Below are positions 57,284 through 64,000 of a stretch of DNA of 64,000 nt, one piece after another. The position numbers and the translations under genes are program-made. Source of the DNA: Hyphomicrobiaceae bacterium (GTDB taxonomy: Bacteria; Pseudomonadota; Alphaproteobacteria; Rhizobiales; Hyphomicrobiaceae); contig JAKFWF010000019.1 in the NCBI GenBank assembly GCA_021730785.1, positions 1 through 64,000 of the forward strand, given 5' to 3'. The notes under the pieces are model-generated. The model was not told the origin of the DNA and did not search any database. It was given only the letters and a program-made list of their open reading frames with translations. Numbering within the stretch: position 1 is the stretch's first letter; each line of letters starts with the position of its first letter.

Positions 57284-57753
57284 GGCGCCCGCTCCGCCAT
57301 GGCGGCAGCGGCCCGTTCGACCGCCCGGATGACCCGCACATGCGCCCCGCAGCGACACAGATGCGGCTCGAGCGCTGCGATCACGTCGGCTCGTGTCGGC
57401 CGTGGCGTTCGGTCGAGAAGCGCCTTGGCCGACATGAGAATGCCTGAGAGGCAATAGCCGCATTGCCCCGCCTGCTCGTCGATGAAGGCCTGCTGCAGGG
57501 GATGCAAGCGACCGTCGATGGCAAGCCCTTCGAGCGTAGTGATGCAATGGCCGCCGAGTGTGTCGACGGGCTGAGTACAGGCGTAGGCCGGCTGCCCATC
57601 GACCAGGACCATGCAGGCTCCGCACTGCTCCTCGCCGCAGCCGAACCGCGCAGCCGTCAGACCGAGATCGTTACGCAGGACATCGAGCAGCGTGCGGTTG
57701 CTCGCCGCCAGTTCTGTGGCATGGCCGTTGATCCGCAGTGAGAAGGTCGTCAT
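57280..57753 (-). CDS. Molybdenum hydroxylase [2Fe-2S] subunit
   Basis: 157 residues with both iron-sulfur sites: CGEEQCGACMVLVDG plus a later cysteine (YACTQP), and CGYCLSGILM with LCRCGAHVRV. It forms the electron-transfer subunit for the following gene, to which it is coupled by ATGA. Starts 46 bases after the LLM gene ends on the same strand. Confidence 0.95.
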   Translation of the reverse strand: MTTFSLRINGHATELAASNRTLLDVLRNDLGLTAARFGCGEEQCGACMVLVDGQPAYACTQPVDTLGGHCITTLEGLAIDGRLHPLQQAFIDEQAGQCGYCLSGILMSAKALLDRTPRPTRADVIAALEPHLCRCGAHVRVIRAVERAAAAMAERAP

Positions 57754-57799
57754 GGCACTGCCTCAAGCACAGCCGAGCCACGGTGACGCTGCGGATCGC

Positions 57800-58906
57800 T
57801 CATTTGGACGCTCGCTTCGATGCGGCGATGGCGGCGTTGACCTTCGGCATGACCTCTTCGGCCATCAACACCATGGAGCGGCGACCGAGTTCGGCATCGG
57901 CCCAATCGTGCCCTGCGTAGAGCAACGTGCCGAAATCTCCGATTTCATCCCGGAACGCAAGCAGCTGGTCGGCGACCTTGTCCGGTGTGCCCCAGATGAC
58001 GAGCCGATCGCAGACATAGTCGAGCGTGACGGCGCTGTCGGGCATGTCACGCGAGGTCTTGAACAGTTCCGCACGGCCATTCTTGACCAGCTTGGTGACG
58101 AGCGAACCGTAATATTGGCGATAGGGGCTGGTGGCCGCGGTGGCGTAGTCGCGTGCGGTTTTTTCGTCGTCGGCGACGAAGATGCTCTTGGCGACCCGCC
58201 AGTTGGCGGCGTTGGCCGGGCGGCCGGCCTTCTGACAGCCTTCGACGTACTTCGGCCAGTGGCTCTTGACCCACACGGGCATCAGGAAGTTGGCCGAGAT
58301 CGGTTCCCAGCCCCGCGCCGCCGCCTCGGTGACCCCCTTTGAATGCGGTGCAACGGCAGTGACCACGATGGGCGGGTGCGGCCGCTGCAGCGGCTTGCCG
58401 ACGACCCCCTGGCCGATCTCGGTCAGCAGCGTGCGCCTGGTCGAAATCTTCCAGTGCTTTCCGTCGAGATCATAGGGCGGATCTGTCATCCACAGCGCCA
58501 GCACGTGGTTGATCGCCTCGAGGAACATTTCGTTCCGGTTGGCATCGAGATTGCCGAAGATCTCTGCGTCTGAAAGCAACCCTCCGGGCGAGATGCCGAA
58601 GATCAGCCGGCCATCGAGCATGTGGTCGAGCATGGCGAGATTGGCCGCCACTTGCGCTGGATGAGCGTTGGGCAGATTGACGGTGCCGGTGCCGAGACGT
58701 ATCTGCTTCGTCGCGTCGGCGAGCGAGGCGATGAACATGGCGCAAGAGGTGATGTTCTCGGCCAGATCGGTGACGTGCTCGCCGACATAGCCTTCCGTGT
58801 AGCCGAGCCGGTCGGCTAGAATGAATGCCTCACGATCCTCGCGCAGCGCCACCCGCCAGTCCTTCGAGAGGGGATGGATCGGCATGGTGAAGAAGCCAAG
58901 GTTCAT
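57800..58906 (-). CDS. LLM-class flavin-dependent oxidoreductase
   Basis: 368 residues. Luciferase-like TIM barrel: NLGFFTMPIHPLSKDWRVAL, GYTEGYVGEHVTDLAENITS, IRLGTGTVNLPNAHP, DHMLDGRLIFGISPGGLLSD. Such enzymes use reduced flavin and oxygen to open or hydroxylate substrates. GGAG lies seven bases before ATG 58906. It is the first gene of a run with the molybdenum hydroxylase, so the two may act in sequence on a heterocycle. Confidence 0.92.
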   Translation of the reverse strand: MNLGFFTMPIHPLSKDWRVALREDREAFILADRLGYTEGYVGEHVTDLAENITSCAMFIASLADATKQIRLGTGTVNLPNAHPAQVAANLAMLDHMLDGRLIFGISPGGLLSDAEIFGNLDANRNEMFLEAINHVLALWMTDPPYDLDGKHWKISTRRTLLTEIGQGVVGKPLQRPHPPIVVTAVAPHSKGVTEAAARGWEPISANFLMPVWVKSHWPKYVEGCQKAGRPANAANWRVAKSIFVADDEKTARDYATAATSPYRQYYGSLVTKLVKNGRAELFKTSRDMPDSAVTLDYVCDRLVIWGTPDKVADQLLAFRDEIGDFGTLLYAGHDWADAELGRRSMVLMAEEVMPKVNAAIAASKRASK

Positions 58907-59217
58907 GCGCGGAACTCCGTCGATCTGTTCACAATGCCGGTTGGCGGTAGCGGAGGTGGGCAGCGAACCGAATTCATGAAAATGATGGGGTGGCATCCAT
59001 TGCCATGACGCTTCGCGCCACGGGTGCAAAGGGGCTCGCGCCCGCTTGACATTGCGCCGAGACCGTCAACGTCGGCAAGGCCAGCACCAGAACATCAGTC
59101 ATGATCGCGCATCATGCCGCATCATGTCGTTCACAAGCAGCCGACCGCCTGATAGGTGTGCGGTTAAGTGATGGCGATGTCGCACCCGCGCGGCACATCG
59201 AGCGGAGGATTGGAGCC

Positions 59218-59655
59218 ATGGCAGCTTACAGGCTGGTCGCACCCGCCGGCTCCTTCGATGTGTGGCCCGCCGGCATGCGGGACGAACTGGCCACCAATGC
59301 CATGAGCCCGATCGTCGGTTCGACGCTGGTTTCCGAAACCGACAAGGTCCGCGTCTGGCACTTGCTGATTGCGGCCGGCACGCGCTGCAGCTTCCACCGA
59401 CATGTGCTCGACTACTTCTGGACCTGCCACACGCATGGCCAAGCGCGCGGTTACTACGAAGACGGATCGATCACCGATACGACGCATTTTCCGGGCGACA
59501 CCAAGCATATGCACTATGCCAAGGGCGAGCATCTGCTGCATGCCGTTGCAAACATCGGCACGACCGATCTGCTGTTCACGACCGTCGAGTTTCTCCAATC
59601 CGCCAACGCAGCCCTGCCCGTACCCGACGCGGTGAGGCTCAAAGTCGTCGCATAA
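59218..59655 (+). CDS. Cupin-like small protein
   Basis: 145 residues. A cupin pattern is visible: CSFHRHVLDYFWTCHTHGQA with several histidines and later KGEHLLHAVANIGTTDLLFT. GGAGG at 59204-59208 sets ATG 59218; frame to 59101 is disregarded. Its stop is 46 bases before the amidohydrolase. Could be a ring-opening dioxygenase or isomerase, unproven. Confidence 0.75.
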   Translation: MAAYRLVAPAGSFDVWPAGMRDELATNAMSPIVGSTLVSETDKVRVWHLLIAAGTRCSFHRHVLDYFWTCHTHGQARGYYEDGSITDTTHFPGDTKHMHYAKGEHLLHAVANIGTTDLLFTTVEFLQSANAALPVPDAVRLKVVA

Positions 59656-59701
59656 TGCACGTTGGCGCGCCGTCCCGACTCAGAACGACAAAGGTTGACA
59701 C

Positions 59702-60760
59702 ATGACCCAGTGGAACAAGTATGCGCCGACTGCGGCGCGGGTGCATGGCAGGCCGGGACGCGAAGTGCGGCCCGCCAGCGTCACCATCGATATCCACGCC
59801 CACGTCGGGGTCCCCGCGGCCGCCGAGATCGCCAAGCCGCATCTCGACCCGGCGACGATCCCGCTCTTCCGGTTTGCGAACGCCGAGACCCGCGCCCTCA
59901 ATCAAAAGCAGGAAGCCGACATCATAGCGCGTGCCCCACTGGGAAACCGCATCGCCGATCTCGACGCGATGGGCATCGACATCCAGGTCTTGATGCCACC
60001 GCCACCGCAATGTTACTACACGGTGCCGCTCGACATCGCCGTGAAGGCGACCCGTGTGCTGAACGACGGCATCGCCGAGTTCATAGCGCTGCGTCCCGAT
60101 CGCTTCGCCGGCCTCGGCAGCGTGCCGATGATGGATGCGGGTGAAGCCGTGAAGGAACTAGAGCGCTGCATGGGCCCCCTCGGCCTGAAGGGCGTGCAGA
60201 TTTTGACCAACATCGCCGGCAAGGAACTCTCCGATCCGGCGTTCGCCCCGTTCTGGACGCGTGCCGAACAGCTCGGCGCGGTGGTCCTGCTGCACCCGCT
60301 CGGCTTCACCAGCGGCGAGCGCCTGCAGCGCTTTTCGTTCAATAATGTCATCGGCAATCCGCTGGAGACGACGATCGCGCTGCACTATCTGATCTTCGAC
60401 GGAGTGCTCGAGCGCCATCCCAAACTGAAGATCATTGCTGTGCACGGCGGCGGCTATCTCGCCTCCTATGCGGGGCGCATCGACCACGCCTGGGGCGCGC
60501 GCTCAGATTCCCATGGCGACCTGCCGCATCCACCGACCACGTACCTGAAGCGTGTGTTCTTCGACACGATTGTGTTCACACCGCATCAATTGCAGGAACT
60601 CGTGCGGCTCTACGGTGTCGACCAGATCGTGATGGGAACCGACTATCCCTTCGACATGGCCGATTATGATCCGATCGGTCACGTGATCGGCTGCGGGTTC
60701 GACGCGGCAACCAGTGCAGCGATCTGCGGAGGAAACGCAAAGCGATTACTTGGGTTGTGA
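59702..60760 (+). CDS. Amidohydrolase-family protein (ACMSD-like)
   Basis: 352 residues. Metal-site motif IDIHAHVGVP at the N-terminus, LLHPLGF, IIAVHGGGYLASYAGR and GTDYPFDM at the C-terminus match the amidohydrolase-2/aminocarboxymuconate-semialdehyde decarboxylase group. It would decarboxylate or hydrolyse a ring-fission product. Follows the cupin on the same strand and completes a possible aromatic/heterocycle pathway. Confidence 0.92.
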   Translation: MTQWNKYAPTAARVHGRPGREVRPASVTIDIHAHVGVPAAAEIAKPHLDPATIPLFRFANAETRALNQKQEADIIARAPLGNRIADLDAMGIDIQVLMPPPPQCYYTVPLDIAVKATRVLNDGIAEFIALRPDRFAGLGSVPMMDAGEAVKELERCMGPLGLKGVQILTNIAGKELSDPAFAPFWTRAEQLGAVVLLHPLGFTSGERLQRFSFNNVIGNPLETTIALHYLIFDGVLERHPKLKIIAVHGGGYLASYAGRIDHAWGARSDSHGDLPHPPTTYLKRVFFDTIVFTPHQLQELVRLYGVDQIVMGTDYPFDMADYDPIGHVIGCGFDAATSAAICGGNAKRLLGL

Positions 60761-60849
60761 CGTGCGTCAGGTCTGGCCGGCAAGCTCGGCTTCACCGTCG
60801 GAGTGAACTTGGAACGGCCTTCAGCCCTCCAGGCATCCCGACCAGGGTC

Positions 60850-60900
60850 TGAGGCCTTGGAACCATAAACAGTGGGTTTCCAAAGGCCTCAGGCCTTTGG
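60850..60900. repeat. Nested palindrome with two alternative hairpins
   Basis: TGAGGCCTT (60850-60858) can pair with AAGGCCTCA (60883-60891), extended with two bulges to a 15-bp stem. Alternatively CCAAAGGCC (60880-60888) pairs perfectly with GGCCTTTGG (60892-60900) around a 3-base loop. It lies between the convergent amidohydrolase and tRNA-Pro and may act as a terminator or be a dispersed palindromic repeat. Confidence 0.6.
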
Positions 60901-60992
60901 TGGCGCCTATGGGGCGGCGCACCTTGCCTCCGCAGAAGCGCAACTCAACCGCCAGATTCAGGTTGAAGGTCTTCATAACTATCACGCAATTT

Positions 60993-61069
60993 TGGTCGGG
61001 GCGGCGGGATTCGAACTCGCGACTTCTTGCTCCCAAAGCAAGCGCTCTACCAGGCTGAGCTACGCCCCG
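60993..61069 (-). tRNA. tRNA-Pro, anticodon UGG
   Basis: 77 bases from 61069 down to 60993. The acceptor stem CGGGGCG pairs with CGCCCCG, followed by discriminator A and an encoded CCA. The anticodon stem is CTTGC/GCAAG around the loop TTTGGGA, giving anticodon TGG. The T-arm has GTTCGAATC. Confidence 0.97.
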
Positions 61070-61147
61070 TAACGACTAACGCAGGCCTGTAGTGCCTGTT
61101 CCGGCGAGGGGCGTCAAGCAACGCGATCACCGCCGAAAACGCCGCGT

Positions 61148-61660
61148 TTATTTCGCCTGCGTGCCGAACACCTTGTGCAGCACCTTGTCGCCGGGCTTCA
61201 GCCCGAGCTTCATGGCGGCGCCGGCCGTCAGTTCCAGCACAGCGGTGACGTCGCCTTCGGACGCGATCACACGTTCGGACAACGGCTCCGTATTGGCGGC
61301 AATGCGATGCACGATGCCGTCGCCGCGAATGAACACCATGTCGAGCGACGCGTAGGTGTTCTTCATCCACATCGTGATCTCCTGCGGCGTGCCGTAGGGG
61401 AACAGCATGCCGGTGTTGTCCGGCACCTTGGGACGAAACATCAGGCCGCGGGCCTTTTCCTCCAGCGTGTCGGCAACCTCGATATCGATCACGTGGCGCG
61501 CACCCTTGGTCTCGAGGATCAAGGTCTCGCGACGCATATCGGCCTCCGCAGGCAGAGCCATGACGGCAGGCAGCAGGAAGACGGCCAAGAACAACAGGGC
61601 CACCCGAAGGGCAGCCCTGTGCGAAACTTTCAAAACGCTATTGCGCTGGTGCATGCGCAT
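61148..61660 (-). CDS. DUF192 exported protein
   Basis: 170 residues. Signal peptide (VALLFLAVFLLPAVMALPAEA) then the DUF192 domain: IEVADTLEEKARGLMFRP, GMLFPYGTPQEITMWMKNTY, LDMVFIRGDG, and GDVTAVLELTAG. Function unknown. ATG 61660 begins 13 bases after the cold-shock gene; the pair beside tRNA-Pro is a common alphaproteobacterial arrangement. Confidence 0.92.
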   Translation of the reverse strand: MRMHQRNSVLKVSHRAALRVALLFLAVFLLPAVMALPAEADMRRETLILETKGARHVIDIEVADTLEEKARGLMFRPKVPDNTGMLFPYGTPQEITMWMKNTYASLDMVFIRGDGIVHRIAANTEPLSERVIASEGDVTAVLELTAGAAMKLGLKPGDKVLHKVFGTQAK

Positions 61661-61673
61661 CTTGATAGTCGGA

Positions 61674-62279
61674 TTAGTGCTGCGATGGCAAGTTCGAAGG
61701 TAGGCCATCGGGGCGCATTTCAGCAGCCATGCAACCTTTCGACCCATGCCCCCAGCGCACTTGCACGATCTGTCCGGGGCGCAGTTCGGTGAAGCCGAAC
61801 CGGCGCAAGGTCTCCATGTGAATAAACACATCTGGCGTACCATCGCCGCGGGTGAGGAATCCAAAACCACGCACCCGGTTGAACCACTTCACCATAGCGC
61901 GCTCCCAATCGCTTTCAGCGGTTACGACCACGTGCGTGCGCTGGGGCAGCTGCGATGGATGGATCGCGGTACTGTCGTCGAGGCTCAGGATGCGGAATGC
62001 CTGCAAACCTTTCGGCCGGCGCAGGACCTGGGCGTGCACCCGGGCGCCTTCGTAGGCGGTCTGGTGGCCACCGGCGCGCAGGCAGGTGACGTGAAGCAGC
62101 ACGTCCGGCAGGCCGTTGTCCGGCACAATAAAACCGTAACCTTTTGAAGCATCAAACCATTTAATCGCGCCTGCGACCTCGAAGACTTCGAGACCTTCGG
62201 CATTCCGAGCGCTGTTGACTTCGGCGAGCAGTGTCGGATCGATCCCCGCGAGATCACCGAGCTTGTCGTCCCCCATCAT
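61674..62279 (-). CDS. Double cold-shock-domain protein
   Basis: 201 residues with two cold-shock domains. First: [19 protein letters not shown] with RNP1 KGYGFI and RNP2-like VLLHV; second: [19 protein letters not shown] with RGFGFL and VFIHM. The linker carries [13 protein letters not shown]. Binds single-stranded nucleic acid. Start at ATG 62279 (or 62276) is supported by AAGGGG seven bases upstream. The 552-base upstream gap may include a long leader. Confidence 0.93.
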   Translation of the reverse strand: MMGDDKLGDLAGIDPTLLAEVNSARNAEGLEVFEVAGAIKWFDASKGYGFIVPDNGLPDVLLHVTCLRAGGHQTAYEGARVHAQVLRRPKGLQAFRILSLDDSTAIHPSQLPQRTHVVVTAESDWERAMVKWFNRVRGFGFLTRGDGTPDVFIHMETLRRFGFTELRPGQIVQVRWGHGSKGCMAAEMRPDGLPSNLPSQH

Positions 62280-62831
62280 CGTCTTACCCCTTGCACTTGT
62301 TACCGTTGCATGCCGCCAACTCGCGGACCCCTGATCCTGCGCCGTACTCAGACCCCTCTGAAGCGCCGAATCAGTAGTGACATCAACATGCCAAAAAGGG
62401 GCTTTGGCGAACAGAGGCAATTGCGCCCCAGGTCCGCACAAAGTTCGGCGAGGGGCTTTGCACAGCTTTCAATTCAGTTTGGCAACCGCATGAATTTGAA
62501 CGCAGAAAAAATTCGCAGAATCCGGGCTTTGCTGATCTGAAGCAAGTGTCACTTTGTCGGGGATGACTCTGCCGGGGATGAGTTCAGCATTTTGCGTCAG
62601 GTTGATCTCGACCCGTCACATCACCCGATTCGACGGTTATCATGCGGGCGCTGATGAATGACTTGTTGCGTGGCGTCCCCGCACTTGTTCGTCTAGTTGT
62701 CCCCAGCCGGGCGGACAGGGTGTCGCATCCCCTCGCCGACAAGAAACCGCACCGAATGAACTTGTCGCAAAAGTCGGTGGCGCGTAAGCAGCAGGCTTGA
62801 TGGGATTTAACTTCGGCAATCGGGAGGCAGA
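62280..62831. promoter_or_regulatory. 552-base divergent gap between cold-shock and glyoxalase genes
   Basis: No convincing gene is visible. It should contain both promoters and possibly a long cold-shock leader. A short direct repeat CGGGGATGA occurs twice, about 13 bases apart, near 62559-62581. I could not define promoter boxes. Confidence 0.5.
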
Positions 62832-63272
62832 ATGCGTTATCTCCACACCATGGTTCGGGTTGCCAATGTCGAAGCGAGCCTCGATTTCTATTGCCGCAAG
62901 TTGGGAATGGAGGAAACGCGCCGGGTCGAGAGCGAGGCTGGGCGCTTCACGCTGATCTTCCTCGCGGCCCCTGAGGACAAGACCCGCGGGATCGCCGAGC
63001 GCGCGCCGCTGCTTGAGCTGACCTACAACTGGGATCCGGAAGCCTACACGGGCGGGCGCAACTTCGGGCACCTAGCCTTCGAGGTCGACGATATCTACGC
63101 AACCTGCGACCGTCTCATGAAGGCGGGCGTCACCATCAATCGCCCACCGCGCGATGGCCGCATGGCATTCGTGCGCTCGCCCGACAACATCTCGATCGAG
63201 CTGCTGCAGAAGGGCGAATCGAAGGCGAAGGCGGAGCCCTGGGCGTCGATGGCCAACACCGGCGTCTGGTAG
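62832..63272 (+). CDS. gloA: Lactoylglutathione lyase (glyoxalase I)
   Basis: 146 residues. [19 protein letters not shown] at the N-terminus gives the first metal ligand (His 5); [23 protein letters not shown] and SIELLQ provide the remaining Glu/His/Glu ligands. It converts the methylglyoxal-glutathione hemithioacetal to lactoylglutathione. ATG 62832 is preceded by GGGAGG at the usual distance. Confidence 0.93.
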   Translation: MRYLHTMVRVANVEASLDFYCRKLGMEETRRVESEAGRFTLIFLAAPEDKTRGIAERAPLLELTYNWDPEAYTGGRNFGHLAFEVDDIYATCDRLMKAGVTINRPPRDGRMAFVRSPDNISIELLQKGESKAKAEPWASMANTGVW

Positions 63273-63304
63273 TCGGCGCCACGGATCCAGCGGAGGCATA
63301 GACC

Positions 63305-63580
63305 ATGGCAAGAGACAACCCCGCGCCGCCCACTGGTGGCGGTCAGCACAAGATTACGGCGAAGGATGTGGCATCAACGACCGCGATCGGCAGCGCGGTG
63401 CGCCTGGGAGCTGCGCTGCATAAGGGTGCCGGCCGGGCAACTGCCACCGGCGTTGCGACCGGGGCCGCCGACAAAGTCACCAGGAAAAGGGCGGGCGAGC
63501 CCGGCTACTGGCTGACCGCGCTGGTCGTTGCCGGGGTGATGTTCGGCACGCTCGCCTTGATGATCGTATTCGGGAAGTGA
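63305..63580 (+). CDS. Small membrane protein of unknown function
   Basis: 91 residues. An alanine/threonine/glycine-rich N-terminal half (ATATGVATGAADKV) is followed by one transmembrane helix (LTALVVAGVMFGTLALMIVF). GGAGG upstream of ATG 63305 supports translation. Its stop overlaps the next gene's GTG. Confidence 0.7.
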   Translation: MARDNPAPPTGGGQHKITAKDVASTTAIGSAVRLGAALHKGAGRATATGVATGAADKVTRKRAGEPGYWLTALVVAGVMFGTLALMIVFGK

Positions 63581-64000
63581 GCGCGCCAGCACGGGGCACG
63601 GCCGCCATTCTCGGTGCCGGGCCGGCCGGACTGATGGCTGCAGAACGGCTGTGTGCCGCCGGCCTCGCGGTCGCGATCTATGATCAGATGCCGACGGTCG
63701 GCCGCAAGCTGCTGATGGCCGGTCGCGGCGGGCTCAATCTCACGCACAGCGAGGATTTGGAGCGATTTCTGCCGCGCTACGGCGCAGTTCCCCCGGTGCT
63801 GGGCGATGCCATCCGTTCCTTTCCTCCTGCCTCCCTGCAGGCCTGGGCGGAGGGCCTGGGGCAGGAACTGTTCGTCGGCTCTTCTGGGCGGATTTTTCCC
63901 AAGGCGATGAAGGCATCGCCGCTGCTGCGAGCCTGGCTGGCGCGGCTCACGGGCCAGGGCGTGGTGGTGCACACGCGCCATCGCTGGGTCGGCTGGGACG
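63577..64000 (+). CDS. TIGR03862-type flavoprotein, N-terminal part
   Basis: Cut by the window end after 141 residues. The FAD-binding loop AILGAGPAGLMAAERL and GRKLLMAGRGGLNLTHSE are typical of HI0933/BaiN-like flavoproteins; SGRIFPKAMKASPLLRAWL points to the TIGR03862 branch. Start is GTG 63577 overlapping the previous stop (GTGA). Confidence 0.88.
   Translation, partial: MSAPARGTAAILGAGPAGLMAAERLCAAGLAVAIYDQMPTVGRKLLMAGRGGLNLTHSEDLERFLPRYGAVPPVLGDAIRSFPPASLQAWAEGLGQELFVGSSGRIFPKAMKASPLLRAWLARLTGQGVVVHTRHRWVGWD

Overview
The window is GC-rich, densely packed DNA with many ATGA/GTGA stop-start overlaps. It reads as a chromosomal segment of an alphaproteobacterium, most likely from or near the Hyphomicrobiales (Rhizobiales). 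The clues are the DUF1013 (TrcR-type) cell-cycle regulator, the TauE/TIGR02186 gene pair, a cold-shock/DUF192 pair beside a tRNA-Pro, a Bug-type solute-binding protein, two Liv/Dpp-type ABC systems and a pqqABCDE operon. This placement is inferred from gene content; no 16S rRNA gene is present.

Layout. 0-15.6 kb: the end of an ISL3-type insertion sequence, a cupin, an orphan Bug receptor, small housekeeping genes (P-loop kinase-like, RatA/Coq10-like, DUF900 hydrolase), a BKACE enzyme, a TauE/SafE exporter pair, trcR, a GT87-like membrane mannosyltransferase, a Tat-exported sulfite-oxidase-family molybdoenzyme with a rhodanese, and a stand-alone trpF behind an ornithine cyclodeaminase homologue. 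15.6-23.3 kb (minus strand): YgiQ, DUF3307, a membrane [2Fe-2S]-adenylate cyclase, a stand-alone cyclic-nucleotide-binding protein, and a very divergent 918-residue ABC protein in which every ATPase motif is replaced. 23.7-35.4 kb (plus strand, divergent): four glycosyltransferases and a polysaccharide deacetylase, all translationally coupled and running straight into a Dpp/Opp-type ABC importer. 35.5-39.7 kb: a HAD-UbiA fusion, a DprE1-like oxidase and a polytopic glycosyltransferase, resembling a decaprenyl-phospho-arabinose branch. 39.8-45.2 kb: a sorbosone-dehydrogenase-like quinoprotein, a dihaem cytochrome c and complete pqqABCDE, so the cofactor, a likely client enzyme and an electron acceptor sit together. 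45.3-60.8 kb: a catabolic island with a complete Liv-type ABC transporter between two PuuE-like deacetylases, two beta-hydroxyacid dehydrogenases, a zinc dehydrogenase, a two-subunit molybdenum hydroxylase, an LLM flavin oxidoreductase, a cupin and an amidohydrolase. 60.8-64 kb: tRNA-Pro(UGG), DUF192, a double cold-shock-domain protein, glyoxalase I, a small membrane protein and the start of a TIGR03862-type flavoprotein.

The strongest candidate for an undescribed system is the divergent pair at 18.3-29.2 kb. One side is a predicted envelope-glycan assembly operon. The other is a pseudo-ATPase ABC protein followed at short spacing by a bare cyclic-nucleotide receptor and a cyclase carrying a membrane anchor and a ferredoxin domain. 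I infer a redox-gated cAMP circuit acting on export or surface-glycan synthesis. The sequence shows the genes and the motif losses; the circuit itself is a hypothesis.
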